Position numbers and translations under genes: made by a program | Notes under the pieces: generated by a model | Seen by the model: only the letters and a program-made list of their open reading frames with translations | Told to the model about the DNA's origin: nothing | Database searches by the model: none | Shown: piece after piece, positions 8,297 through 16,442 of the stretch | Layout of the letters: the number at the start of each line of letters is the position of its first letter | Numbering within the stretch: the stretch's first letter is position 1 | Assembly (NCBI RefSeq): GCF_049200465.1 | Contig: NZ_CP120836.1 | Span: 4,216,001 to 4,280,000, forward strand | Reading direction: 5' to 3' | DNA: 64,000 nt | From: Leptothermofonsia sp049200465 | Lineage (GTDB): Bacteria > Cyanobacteriota > Cyanobacteriia > Leptolyngbyales > Leptolyngbyaceae

Positions 8297-8327
8297 TGTG
8301 ATAACAATCACAGTGATAACAATCACA
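8297..8327. promoter_or_regulatory. Two overlapping CRP-type palindromes
   Basis: TGTGATAACAATCACA (8297-8312) is a perfect TGTGA-N6-TCACA site. A 15-bp tandem duplication creates a second one, AGTGATAACAATCACA (8312-8327). They lie upstream of the 67-aa protein gene on the minus strand. The consensus is that of E. coli CRP and cyanobacterial SYCRP1; binding is inferred. Confidence 0.6.
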
Positions 8328-8661
8328 GTTTAAGTCGATAGTGAATAGCCAACTATATCCTGAGAATGAGAAGAAAAATAAAATTCCTGATATTTACCTA
8401 GACTTTATAAATACTCGAAAATTCCCCCCCTGGGTACTGTGTATTTCTACGAAGGCTTTGCTTTGTTAAAGATAACGTGAAGCAAAGTATGATAATCCGG
8501 ATTACACTAAGTAGCTTTAAATATCTTCTAGATAAAGCTTCCAAGCTTCTTCTATTATTAGGCTATTTTCTATAGAGGGATCTCTATTCCTGTTAAACCC
8601 CCTCACTTTTTGTGCTTTTGCTCAAGGTTTTCTTAAGCTCTACTCATTTCCCTGGAGACAG

Positions 8662-8745
8662 TTCAAGCTAGTGCCTTGTTAGAGAGAACCCTGAACAATT
8701 CATTTCAAGCTAGTGCCTTGTTAGAGAGAACCCTGAACAATTCAT
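8662..8745. repeat. 42-bp perfect tandem duplication
   Basis: The unit beginning TTCAAGCTAGTGCCTTGTTA occupies 8662-8703 and is repeated exactly at 8704-8745. A shorter 21-bp duplication (unit TGATGAATGGACGCATCAAA plus one base) follows at 8834-8875. Confidence 0.92.
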
Positions 8746-8929
8746 TGGGATTTTTACCTGGAGAGTGCCACTTCTCTTACTGGCTTTACGGAAATCCTAA
8801 TTTTGATTTGTATCTTGTTAGTGAGGGAACAATTGATGAATGGACGCATCAAAATGATGAATGGACGCATCAAAAATTTCAGTAACCCGCATGAACGAAT
8901 GAGATTAACAGACAAGAGGGAGTGATACC

Positions 8930-9241
8930 ATGTCTGATTTCGTATTTGGTAAAGGGCTGTACCCTACCCAAGCCGCTAAACCCTACCCCTTCAACTTCAG
9001 CATTCTAAACCCGATTCGCCACTGGCTCGATGGGCTGCAAATTGATAACCCCAAACTAGCCCGTTTCCTCTACAAAGCGATCCCCGGTCAGTGTCCATTT
9101 GAAAGAGACGTCATCCTATTTGGCCGGAAGCTGGCGCATATTCCGCCGCTCTGCAAGCTCAACCCCCTCTACGAACAGCTGGTTGGTTTACGTTTTCGCT
9201 CGATTTGCTACCTGGTTGATGTGTGCGGTGAGTCTATCTAA
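8930..9241 (+). CDS. Mo-dependent nitrogenase C-terminal domain protein
   Basis: The 103-aa chain matches the Mo-nitro_C family, a small domain first noted at the end of some cyanobacterial nitrogenase-related proteins and widespread as a stand-alone gene in cyanobacteria, including non-fixers. Recognisable parts are NPIRHWLDGLQIDNPKLARF, IPGQCPFERDVILFGRK and the Cys/Pro-rich IPPLCKLNPLYEQLVGLRFR. Its role is not established. It starts at ATG 8930 after a GAGGGAG ribosome site and converges with cobW, leaving 20 bp between stop codons. No nif genes are present in the window. Confidence 0.85.
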   Translation: MSDFVFGKGLYPTQAAKPYPFNFSILNPIRHWLDGLQIDNPKLARFLYKAIPGQCPFERDVILFGRKLAHIPPLCKLNPLYEQLVGLRFRSICYLVDVCGESI

Positions 9242-9261
9242 TTCCTGGCCCGCTAAACCTT

Positions 9262-10347
9262 CTAACTTAGCATAGCAGCCAGCTTTGACTCAATCTTTTC
9301 AGCATCCAAGGAACGACCAATAAACACAAGTCGTGTTTGTCGAGGTTCTTCTGGATTCCAGGGGCGATCGTAGAATTGATCAAAACGAGTTCCTACTCCC
9401 TGTAGGACTAATCTCATCGGCTTTTGTGGAACAGCCACAAATCCCTTAATTCGATAGATTTCCTGCTCCTGCACCAGAGCTTCTAGTTGCCGCTTGAGTA
9501 TTTCCGGGTTAAACCCACGCTCCAGGATCACGTAGGTTGAATGAATTTCATCGTCATGGTCATGATCTTCTTCTTGATCGTGGTGACTGGGGCGGCTTTC
9601 CAAACTCTCTTCAACCGCCGCTTCAAACCCTAACAAGATTTCTGGATCAAGCCTGCCGTAGTTGGCTGGAACTACTTTAACTGCTCTGGGTAGCTCTCCT
9701 CGAACTCGTTCCGCAACCTGATTGAAAGTTTGGGTGTCCACTAAATCAGCTTTATTGAGAATCACCAGATCGGCACAGGCTAGCTGGTCTTCAAATAATT
9801 CTTGAATTGGGGTTTCGTGATCCAGATTGGGATCAGCCTGGCGTTGAGCCTCCAGTGCCCGCAAGTCGCTGGCGATAGTTCCAGTGGAAACGGCTTCACA
9901 GTCCACAACGGTGATGACTCCATCGACTGTAGCGGCATTGCGGATTTCTTGCCAGCGAAAAGCTTTGATTAAAGGTTTGGGTAGGGCTAACCCGGAAGTT
10001 TCAATCAAAATGCAGTCAAGGCTGTCTCGACGCTGGATGAGCTCCAGCATGGTAGGAAGAAATTCTTCTTGAACGGTACAGCAAAGGCAGCCGTTGGTGA
10101 GCTCAACAATGTTGGTGGCGGCAGAATGATTTTGTCTGCCGGGTTCGTCTGTGATAGCAGTTGCTGTCTCTTCGTCACAGACTTGACAAGAGCGCAGCAA
10201 GTCTCCATCAATGCCGAGTTCTCCAAACTCGTTGACAAGTACAGCAATTCGCCTGCCTTGGTTGTTCTGCAATAAATGACGGATGAGGGTGGTTTTACCA
10301 CTACCAAGAAAGCCTGTGATGATTGTGACGGGAATTTTGGTTGCCAT
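9262..10347 (-). CDS. cobW: CobW family GTPase / metallochaperone
   Basis: This is a COG0523 G3E GTPase of 361 aa. Motifs are Walker A GFLGSGKT (12-19), the metal-binding CLCC (87-90), ETSGL (116-120) and NKAD (198-201). A His/Asp/Glu-rich metal-binding insert, SHHDQEEDHDHDDEIH, covers residues 254-269, and a CobW C-terminal domain follows. The length and the extra cysteine region SCQVCDEE (53-60) fit the CobW subgroup linked to cobalamin synthesis, where it is thought to deliver metal to cobaltochelatase. A zinc-responsive paralogue is the alternative. Other cobalamin genes in the window (cobM, cbiD) lie far away. I searched the leader by eye for a cobalamin riboswitch and saw none. Confidence 0.88.
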   Translation of the reverse strand: MATKIPVTIITGFLGSGKTTLIRHLLQNNQGRRIAVLVNEFGELGIDGDLLRSCQVCDEETATAITDEPGRQNHSAATNIVELTNGCLCCTVQEEFLPTMLELIQRRDSLDCILIETSGLALPKPLIKAFRWQEIRNAATVDGVITVVDCEAVSTGTIASDLRALEAQRQADPNLDHETPIQELFEDQLACADLVILNKADLVDTQTFNQVAERVRGELPRAVKVVPANYGRLDPEILLGFEAAVEESLESRPSHHDQEEDHDHDDEIHSTYVILERGFNPEILKRQLEALVQEQEIYRIKGFVAVPQKPMRLVLQGVGTRFDQFYDRPWNPEEPRQTRLVFIGRSLDAEKIESKLAAMLS

Positions 10348-10895
10348 GCCTCGCTTGATAAGGTGTTGTTAATTTTTACAGAGAGAGGGGAGCGACTTGA
10401 GGTTTGGGTTCTGAGGTTTGAGTGCTTCACTCATCTTCGCACGCTTCATCTTTAAGCTGGATTTGATATTACCTTCTCTAACAACCAGCAACCAACAACT
10501 TAAGGAATGAGAGTTAAATAACTCCGAAAACCTCATCCCGTCTTTGGCAGCCCTCTCCGAGTCGGAGAGGGGAAGGGGGAGAGGTCAGTTCACTCAAAAA
10601 ATGTGGTGTTATTGAATCCATGATCCTAAGTAGGTAGTCATAATTAATTGGTAGCGGGGAGGCGAAGCCCCCACGTAGGGGTGGAACCCCTGCACCCCGT
10701 TCAAATTTTAAGAAGGATTGCTATAGCCAAGAATCCTGGAGTCTTGATAGCTTTGGGAAACCACCAAATCCTCAGGATTCATCAAGGGTTGTCGATTGTT
10801 GATTATCGATAGAGGACACTGACCATTGTTAGTAACCAGATGTTAGTAGCCAGGACCCCAAGATCGACAATCCAGAATTGCCAATTGGATTATGC
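10348..10895. other. Repeat-rich spacer upstream of cobW, downstream of ho1
   Basis: The 548 bp contain a CCCTCTCCGAGTCGGAGAGGG palindrome (10551-10571) of the kind found in cyanobacterial interspersed repeats, followed by a G-rich run, and a chimeric A/D repeat element (10627-10726). The remainder is low-complexity AT-rich sequence. No gene is seen. Confidence 0.6.
10627..10726. repeat. Chimeric repeat element: type-A left end, type-D right end
   Basis: The left end TAAGTAGGTAGTCATAATTA matches type-A elements, while the right end TTCAAATTTTAAGAAGGATT plus GCTATA matches type-D elements at 40021 and 56761. The shared two-hairpin core lies between them (GGGGAGGCGAAGCCCCC and CAGGGGT/ACCCCTG-like arms). 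Confidence 0.8.
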
Positions 10896-11612
10896 TTACT
10901 CAGCAGTTGCCAATTCAGTACTCCCCCGGTTACGACGACGGGTAAGGGTATTGAACAGCATTTGCCCGATTGCCTTGATCAAGCTGCCTTCTAATTCTCT
11001 AAACATTTTCATGTTCAGCCCAAAGGCATCATTGGCTTCATCAACGATGCGATCGGCGGTGGCTTCATCAACGGGTAGATCGTTCATTACCTGACGATAG
11101 GTGTTCTTAAACGCTTTTTCGTCAGAGATGGTTTTGAACTCATAGAAAGCGGTTCCTTCACCGTCAGACAGGTTCATGGCTGTCTGGGCGATTTTTTTCA
11201 AAATTTGACCACCGGATAAGTCGCCGAGATAGCGAGTGTAAGAGTGAGCCACTAACAGCTCAGGAGCGGTATTAGACACTTCCCGGATGCGAGCAACGTA
11301 TTCTTCTGCCGCCGCTGAAGGAGCAACTTGCTCGCGCCAGTTGGGACCGTAATAGTAAAGCAAGTCTTTTTCTAAAGCTGCTTTACGGTTTAATTCAGGA
11401 AAGTAAATTTTGGAAACAATAGGATGCTCACGCTGACGCTCCATTTCTTCTTCCATAGCGGAATAAACGAAATAGAGGTTGGAAACCAGATTGCGGTATG
11501 AGTTTTTTTCAACGGTTCCCTTCAAGAAACACGCGACAAAACCTGTGTTTTCTGCCATTGTGTGGGACTTTTTGGTGCCCTCACGCAGTTTGGTTGCTAA
11601 ATTACTGCTCAT
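10896..11612 (-). CDS. ho1: Heme oxygenase (biliverdin-forming)
   Basis: Heme oxygenase opens heme to biliverdin IXalpha, CO and iron, using ferredoxin in cyanobacteria; biliverdin feeds phycobilin synthesis. The 238-aa length fits HO1. The proximal heme ligand is His17 in LREGTKKSHTMAENTGF, and the distal helix GDLSGGQILKKIAQ carries the flexible glycines. The C-terminus ends in a basic stretch (TRRRNRG). The start is ATG at 11612. No phycobilin gene is adjacent. A second oxygen-independent or low-oxygen HO is not present in the window. Confidence 0.95.
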   Translation of the reverse strand: MSSNLATKLREGTKKSHTMAENTGFVACFLKGTVEKNSYRNLVSNLYFVYSAMEEEMERQREHPIVSKIYFPELNRKAALEKDLLYYYGPNWREQVAPSAAAEEYVARIREVSNTAPELLVAHSYTRYLGDLSGGQILKKIAQTAMNLSDGEGTAFYEFKTISDEKAFKNTYRQVMNDLPVDEATADRIVDEANDAFGLNMKMFRELEGSLIKAIGQMLFNTLTRRRNRGSTELATAE

Positions 11613-11912
11613 GCTAAATCATCCAACCTATCGTTGATTTTCGGGTCCTGGCATGCGGTGAAGCGTTAAGTCCTAACGCTAAATAACCCCTAAATCGTTA
11701 AGGTAAACTGATTTGATGAACGTTTTTGTTAAAAATTTTGAAGTTATGGCTACTAATCCCAATTCTCTAGGCCTGGTTTTTCCACAAAGCATGGTTTTTC
11801 CACAAAGTGGATGAATAACAATAGTTACGAATCTTACTAGCGTTATAGAATGGGCCTTTGGAGCGACTAACTCAAAATCTTTGTGAAGACAGCAGGTAAC
11901 AGTTTGTAAACA
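11613..11912. other. Spacer upstream of ho1 with an 18-bp tandem duplication
   Basis: This 300-bp gap carries TGGTTTTTCCACAAAG twice (period 18 bp, 11774-11807). No convincing promoter, terminator or RNA gene is visible. Confidence 0.5.
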
Positions 11913-12254
11913 TCAGCTTTCCTGGGTTTCAAGGCGGGGAAGCCCCATGCTGTAGTTGAGAACGCGGCTGTTCAGGTTGTAGGAGATTTCACCTTTTTGT
12001 AGTAGCGATCGCACAAAGTGTTCTAGATCGGAACCAATACGGCGCAGGTTGTACTCAGTGAGATCTGCCCCCCCGTAGGCTTCCACCAGTTCATCGAATT
12101 TTCGATAAACCCTTTGCAGGGCATCTTCATTCCAGTTGAATTCGTTGTCAGGGTCTACATCAAGGGTTAGTACATTTTTACTCGGCACCAACTCATTGTT
12201 TTCAACCGTAGCGGTGAAGATGTGGATATGGCGAGTTGTAGACTTTAGCAACAT
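11913..12254 (-). CDS. ndhM: NAD(P)H-quinone oxidoreductase subunit M
   Basis: NdhM is an oxygenic-photosynthesis-specific peripheral subunit of the NDH-1 complex, which drives cyclic electron flow and respiration at the thylakoid. The 113-aa sequence starts MLLKSTTRHIHIFTATVENN and carries the conserved NEFNWNEDALQRVYRKFDEL and LTEYNLRRIGSDLEHFVRSL blocks, which are diagnostic. The start is ATG at 12254. It stands alone between ho1 (same strand) and coaE (divergent). Confidence 0.95.
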   Translation of the reverse strand: MLLKSTTRHIHIFTATVENNELVPSKNVLTLDVDPDNEFNWNEDALQRVYRKFDELVEAYGGADLTEYNLRRIGSDLEHFVRSLLQKGEISYNLNSRVLNYSMGLPRLETQES

Positions 12255-12679
12255 AAGGTAACTCCGCTAGATTGAACGCGCTGGATTTGTTCTACTGCTC
12301 ATTGTAAAAGGGCGATCGTCCTCTGCACTAGACTCAATCGTATCCCTGTCTATTGAGATTTTCCTATACTCTTGTTGCCAGTAAAGTACAGACTCTCGTT
12401 GGAGAGCGTTGATCCCCTCGATAAGGAACGGAGAGCACTATCAAGAGCTCTCTAACTATCAAGAGCTCTCTAAAAGGAGAGTGGCGCTGTGATGGATGAA
12501 CTGTCTTCTCCAAAGCGGATTTCAGCCAAATTCTGGCCCCCTCTCCAGAAAACTGGCAGAATCAGTAAGTAGCAACAAGCGTGACACCTCACCCAAACTT
12601 TTACCCGCCTTATATTCTCAAAAGCACCTCTCTATCGGAAAAGCTACTTACAGTGAAGTCTTAGAGTCTCCAAATACCT
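12255..12679. other. Intergenic region between divergent ndhM and coaE
   Basis: The 425 bp contain an 18-bp perfect tandem duplication (ACTATCAAGAGCTCTCTA at 12437-12454 and 12455-12472) and no recognisable RNA gene. A frame at 12496-12789 that overlaps the coaE start is not credible. Confidence 0.5.
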
Positions 12680-13339
12680 ATGGATGTTCACAACAAGCAG
12701 ACTCAGCAGCATCAGCGCATCATTGGGCTGACGGGTGGTATTGGGATGGGAAAGACAACGGTTTCAGACTATCTGGCAAAAGTCCATAAGCTTCCCGTAT
12801 TAGATGCGGATGTTTATGCCAGAGAAACGGTTGAACCGGGTTCGACAATCCTACAAGAAATCGCAGCCCGGTATGGTTCTGGGATTCTATTGCCAAATGG
12901 AATGCTGAATCGGCATCGGTTGGGTGATATCATTTTCAGCAGTTCCGCGGAACGGCTCTGGCTGGAGCAGCAAATTCATCCCCATGTACGCGATCGCCTC
13001 GTTGAGGCCATCAACACCCCTCCTCTGGATGATGTTCAACTAAATCCTATTGTTGTTATGGTAATCCCGCTCCTGTTTGAAGCCCGGATGACCGATTTGG
13101 TCACCGAAATTTGGGTCGTGCGTTGTTCTTTAGAACAGCAATTGGAGCGATTGATGACGCGCGATCGCCTCACTCTGGAGCAGGCTCAGGCCAGAATCAG
13201 CAGCCAGATGGCAATTCAAAAGAAAACTGCCCGAGCAGATGTAGTTCTCGATAATTCATCCACTCCGGAGAATCTCTATAAACAAGTGGATCTTAGATTG
13301 GCTCAGCAGCCCAACCAGCTGACTGTTCCTCAGGGCTAA
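12680..13339 (+). CDS. coaE: Dephospho-CoA kinase
   Basis: CoaE phosphorylates the 3'-hydroxyl of dephospho-CoA, the last step of coenzyme A synthesis. The 219-aa length is typical. It has a P-loop GGIGMGKT at residues 19-26, the DADVYARETVEPGS segment that binds CoA, IHPHVRDRL, and the lid region RLMTRDRLTLEQAQARISSQ. The start is ATG at 12680 with a short polar extension (MDVHNKQTQQ) before the fold. A YbjN-like gene follows 27 bp downstream on the same strand and is probably co-transcribed. Confidence 0.95.
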   Translation: MDVHNKQTQQHQRIIGLTGGIGMGKTTVSDYLAKVHKLPVLDADVYARETVEPGSTILQEIAARYGSGILLPNGMLNRHRLGDIIFSSSAERLWLEQQIHPHVRDRLVEAINTPPLDDVQLNPIVVMVIPLLFEARMTDLVTEIWVVRCSLEQQLERLMTRDRLTLEQAQARISSQMAIQKKTARADVVLDNSSTPENLYKQVDLRLAQQPNQLTVPQG

Positions 13340-13366
13340 TATCGACTGTGAAACGTAATCATATTT

Positions 13367-13927
13367 ATGGGCGCAACGCTGCAACAGATCGCTGGTTACC
13401 TGGATAACAAGGGTTGGAAATATCGTGTAGACGAGGAAGAATGCCGAATTCTCACTGGCGTTCATGCCGATAACGTGGAAGAATTTCTGATTGTGATCCA
13501 ACTAGATGAAGACGGAGAGTTCTTTGAACTTTTCGCGCCCCGTGTTCTTTCTGGAGTAAAGGATCATCCTCATAAATCCGCTATCCTGCAAACCATGCTT
13601 TGCATTTCCTGGGAAACCAAAATGCTCCAGTGGGAATACGATCCTTCCGATGGTGAAATTCGAGCCATCATCGAATTCCCCCTGGAAGACTCCACCCTTA
13701 CCGAGCGCCAATTCAACCGCTGCCTCTACAGCTTGATCGAGTTAGTTGATGAAATCGCCCTTCCTCGTCTTAAAGCAGTTATGGATACCGGCGAGGATCC
13801 CGGTGACATCACAGAAGGTGAACGCCTCTTGCTCCGTCTGCAAGAAGAAGCGCCCGGCCTCTTAAATGCGCTGGAAAAGGCGATGGAAGCCCGCAAGCGG
13901 CGAGGAAGGCTACCTCCCTCTGAGTAA
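13367..13927 (+). CDS. YbjN-like conserved cyanobacterial protein
   Basis: The 186-aa product begins MGATLQQIAGYLDNKGWKYR and shows the alpha-beta pattern of YbjN / type III secretion chaperone-like folds: an N-terminal helix, then strands with VEEFLIVIQLDEDGEFFELF, then helices at ILQTMLCISWETKMLQWEYD. The C-terminal tail is helical and ends in a basic stretch (ARKRRGR). YbjN-type proteins are small cytoplasmic factors without a known enzymatic activity. It lies 27 bp after coaE on the same strand, so it probably shares that operon. It converges with tldD. Confidence 0.7.
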   Translation: MGATLQQIAGYLDNKGWKYRVDEEECRILTGVHADNVEEFLIVIQLDEDGEFFELFAPRVLSGVKDHPHKSAILQTMLCISWETKMLQWEYDPSDGEIRAIIEFPLEDSTLTERQFNRCLYSLIELVDEIALPRLKAVMDTGEDPGDITEGERLLLRLQEEAPGLLNALEKAMEARKRRGRLPPSE

Positions 13928-13980
13928 TGGCAGGAATAGCTCAAATCTATCCTAACGGCCTGCTGATAGGGGGATTGAGT

Positions 13981-15378
13981 CTAAACTGTCTCCCCACCAA
14001 CCACTACATTCTGAATGCGTAAACTGGGACCGCCACATCCAACAGGCAGGCCACTCTGCCCTCCCTTACCACATCCACCCGACTCATCCCAGAAAAAATC
14101 ATCCCCGATCGCCTCAATGTCGGCCAGCGTCTTAAACGCATTTCCTGAAAGGGTCACATCCCTAACGGGTTCAGCAATTTCGCCATTGCGGATCATCCAG
14201 GCTTCCCCAGCGGCAAAAGTAAACATTTCACCGTTCGTCATGCCACCCAACCAGTTGCGGGCATAAACCCCTTCCTCAATACCGCTAAACAAATCCTGGA
14301 CAGGCGTATTCCCGCGCTCAATCCAGGTATTAGTCATACGGACGATGGGAGGATAGTGATAGTTAAGACAGCGAGCATTCCCTGTGGCCTCCTCGCCCAA
14401 CTTACCTGCTGTTTCACGAGAATGGAGTCGTCCCACCAGAACCCCATCCTTAATTAGCTGGGTTGTTGTGGCGGGCGTACCTTCATCGTCATAAAAGTAG
14501 CTGCCCCGGTGACCAGCAGGAGCGGCTCCATCAAAAATCTGTAACTCAGAGGGGCCAAACCGCCGACCGAGGCTCATGACTTCTAACAGGTCAGGATTTT
14601 CGTAGGCCATGTCTGCTTCCGAAAGGTGTCCAAACGCTTCGTGGACAAATAGTCCAGTCAAAATCGGGTCAATCACAACGGTGTAGGTATTCCCCTTCAC
14701 CGGAGGCAGTACCAAGGAGTCCACTGCTCTTTGAGCCGCACTACGCACCTGGGCATCCAGCCCAACCAGATCTTCATAAGCCTTGCGAGAACCAGTTGTT
14801 TCACGCCCAGTTTGAACCGTGTCTCCATTGCGGGCAGTCGCTGCAAATCGCATTTCCATATCAACCCACGACTGCTCCAGGAGGGTTCCTTCCGACGTTG
14901 CAAGGATAATCCGCTGCGAGCTATCCCCATAACGTACGGAAACTGTTGCCACCTTGGGACTGACACTACGAAGAATTTCGCCGTAGTGCTGGCAAAGGAG
15001 TTTCTTTTCCAGAAGGGGAACCTGTCGTGGATCGGTGCCAGTCAGAGGTAAGACGCAGGTATCTTGAACCAGGGGAATAGGGGCTAGCAATGTCTCCTCC
15101 TCACCAACCAGACGAGCAGCAGCGATCGCTTCCTCAATCCGTTCTGCCAGAGTCGAGAGCTGATTGAAACTGGCAAACCCCCAACCACCTCTGTAGCAAG
15201 CTCTTACCTGCCCCCCAATGGAGATGCCTTCACTCAAAGTTTCAATCCGATTACCCCGCAGGAGAATGTCTGACCCTTCTGCCGCTTCCAGGCGAATTGC
15301 CAGGTAGTCAATTTGAGAGCGATAGCGAGCAATCAGGTCAGAGAGTAAATCTTTTATGTTAGCAGGCAGGCTGGCCAT
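13981..15378 (-). CDS. tldD: TldD family metallopeptidase
   Basis: TldD pairs with TldE (PmbA) to form a zinc peptidase that processes unfolded peptides and some RiPPs. The 465-aa chain has the zinc-site HEAFGH at residues 246-251 within GLFVHEAFGHLSEADM, and the glycine-rich C-terminal GGCGKGGQSGLPVGCGGPSL, whose cysteine can be a metal ligand. RGNRIETLSEGISIGG near the N-terminus is also typical. The start is ATG at 15378. No tldE/pmbA partner lies in the window. Confidence 0.93.
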   Translation of the reverse strand: MASLPANIKDLLSDLIARYRSQIDYLAIRLEAAEGSDILLRGNRIETLSEGISIGGQVRACYRGGWGFASFNQLSTLAERIEEAIAAARLVGEEETLLAPIPLVQDTCVLPLTGTDPRQVPLLEKKLLCQHYGEILRSVSPKVATVSVRYGDSSQRIILATSEGTLLEQSWVDMEMRFAATARNGDTVQTGRETTGSRKAYEDLVGLDAQVRSAAQRAVDSLVLPPVKGNTYTVVIDPILTGLFVHEAFGHLSEADMAYENPDLLEVMSLGRRFGPSELQIFDGAAPAGHRGSYFYDDEGTPATTTQLIKDGVLVGRLHSRETAGKLGEEATGNARCLNYHYPPIVRMTNTWIERGNTPVQDLFSGIEEGVYARNWLGGMTNGEMFTFAAGEAWMIRNGEIAEPVRDVTLSGNAFKTLADIEAIGDDFFWDESGGCGKGGQSGLPVGCGGPSLRIQNVVVGGETV

Positions 15379-15521
15379 GGCGAACCATCAATAGGTAAGG
15401 TGGACTGCCTCCATTCTGCAATGATTTGAGTGCGGTTGCAAAAGGGTGAGGGGCCAGGGAGCAGGAGAGTTTTGAGCTTTAAATTTTGAGTTTTCCCCTC
15501 GCCTCTCACCCCAACATCCAC

Positions 15522-15644
15522 GGTTCTTCTGGCTTGCCGGTGAAAGAGTAGCGTAAGTTACTCTTTCGCCCCAAACAAAAACCATGGAATATTGATTTTG
15601 TTTTTGTGATAAGCGAAGCTTATCACAAAACTCCCAGGAGAGCC
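15522..15644. repeat. Type-B multi-hairpin repeat, copy B1
   Basis: This roughly 123-bp element starts GGTTCTTCTGGCTTGCC and ends CTCCCAGGAGAGCC, so the ends are imperfect inverted repeats. Inside are two hairpins: AAAGAGTA/TACTCTTT (15543-15566) and TTTTGTGATAAGC-GAA-GCTTATCACAAAA (about 15600-15628). Copies occur at 43786-43905 (inverted) and 51600-51732. Confidence 0.85.
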
Positions 15645-15670
15645 ACATCTACTACTGGTCAATCAATCAA

Positions 15671-15784
15671 TATAGCTGTCGCCAGGTTGCTTAGGACATT
15701 GTTTTTAAGGGGGTGTGGGAGTTGCGCCCCCAGCCAGGGGGGCCACCCCTGCACCCCGTCCTAAGCCTGGTGGCTATAGCTATA
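15671..15784. repeat. Type-C repeat element, copy C1
   Basis: The terminal inverted repeats read TATAGCTGTCGCCAGGTTGC and, inverted, TATAGCCACCAGGCTTAGGA, around the shared core with TGCGCCCCCAGCCAGGGGGG and CCACCCCTGCACCCC. Related copies are at 39905-40020 and 63002-63109. Confidence 0.85.
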
Positions 15785-15879
15785 ACTGACGGGTTAGCCA
15801 AAATCCAGGTTGTTGAGTAGAGTTGAATTTTGCGGGTCTTCGACCTGTCAAAATTTTCCTGACGGAACACTACCTCCCC

Positions 15880-16095
15880 TCACCGAATAGTAGGACATTT
15901 GATAGATGGCATTTGAAGGGATTGGCGGGCTTCCCGACGAATATGGCCCAGTTTGATGGCGTCGTACAGCTTTTCTAAGGCTTGTAAATCTGTGGAGCGG
16001 CAACCACCAACTGCCAGGACTTGGCGGATCAAGCCTTCTGATTCGACGCTGAGGCAGCCAGTTTGAAATGCGGATTCAACCAGAGAAGAAATCAT
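15880..16095 (-). CDS. Small helical cyanobacterial protein (71 aa)
   Basis: The sequence MISSLVESAFQTGCLSVESE, then GLIRQVLAVGGCRSTDLQAL, then a helix LEKLYDAIKLGHIRREARQS, is predicted all-helical. Small proteins of this layout appear conserved in cyanobacteria; I know no function. It may be distantly related to the 67-aa protein at 8008-8211. A perfect TGTGA-N6-TCACA palindrome lies 131 bp upstream of its ATG (16226-16241), in the spacer shared with the divergent CapA-like gene. It ends about 95 bp from repeat C1. Confidence 0.75.
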   Translation of the reverse strand: MISSLVESAFQTGCLSVESEGLIRQVLAVGGCRSTDLQALEKLYDAIKLGHIRREARQSLQMPSIKCPTIR

Positions 16096-16442
16096 AGAAG
16101 CACCAATCCTTCATCCACGATCGCTTCTTCTAATATCAGCAATTTGTCTGACTAAAAAATTGATTGGGATCGCTGGCCAGGTGTGATGCGATGCAGCTTG
16201 AGCCGTGACATCTAACTGTAAATTATGTGATGTCTGTCACACCCCTGACTTCCCATCTCACACACTTTTGGATAAAACCTGCCACTTTAACCGAGATTTT
16301 TTGAGAAATTCGAAGATTATGGAGTATTAATGAACTATTAGTTGCAGTGTGTTGCAGTGTGACTTGAGGGAGTGGGTCTCATATCTTGAGGGAGTGGGTC
16401 TCATATTGAGATGAGCGTGGCGGATAGTGAGGGTTAGCAGCG
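16096..16442. other. Divergent regulatory spacer with CRP-type site
   Basis: The 347-bp gap between the 71-aa gene and the CapA-like gene holds the palindrome at 16226-16241 and two tandem duplications: GTTGCAGTGT twice (16341-16360) and a 22-bp unit beginning CTTGAGGGAGTGGGTCTCAT twice (16363-16384, 16385-16406). No RNA gene is recognised. Confidence 0.6.
16226..16241. promoter_or_regulatory. Perfect CRP-type palindrome
   Basis: TGTGATGTCTGTCACA matches TGTGA-N6-TCACA exactly. It could serve either divergent gene. Regulation by a SYCRP1-like protein is inferred from the consensus only. Confidence 0.6.

Larger units (their letters stand above)
8212..8929. other. AT-rich spacer with tandem duplications
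   Basis: This 718-bp region holds the duplicated CRP-like site (8297-8327), a 42-bp perfect tandem duplication (8662-8745) and a 21-bp one (8834-8875). A 69-codon frame at 8676-8885 is made mostly of the two duplications and I do not regard it as a gene. No RNA gene is recognised. Confidence 0.6.

Noticed and set aside
8662..8875. Possible CRISPR or VNTR array
   Set aside because: Units occur only twice and directly abut each other, with no unique spacers and no cas genes anywhere in the window.
8676..8885. 69-codon frame
   Set aside because: It is built almost entirely from the 42-bp and 21-bp tandem duplications, has no ribosome site and resembles no protein family I know.
10348..10895. 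Cobalamin riboswitch upstream of cobW (also checked before cobM and cbiD)
   Set aside because: I could not find the conserved B12-box-like sequence or a matching fold by eye; the spacer before cobW is repeat sequence. A covariance search would settle it.
15388..15648. 86-codon minus-strand frame upstream of tldD
   Set aside because: It lies across repeat B1 and a low-complexity tract; the translation is an artefact of the repeat.
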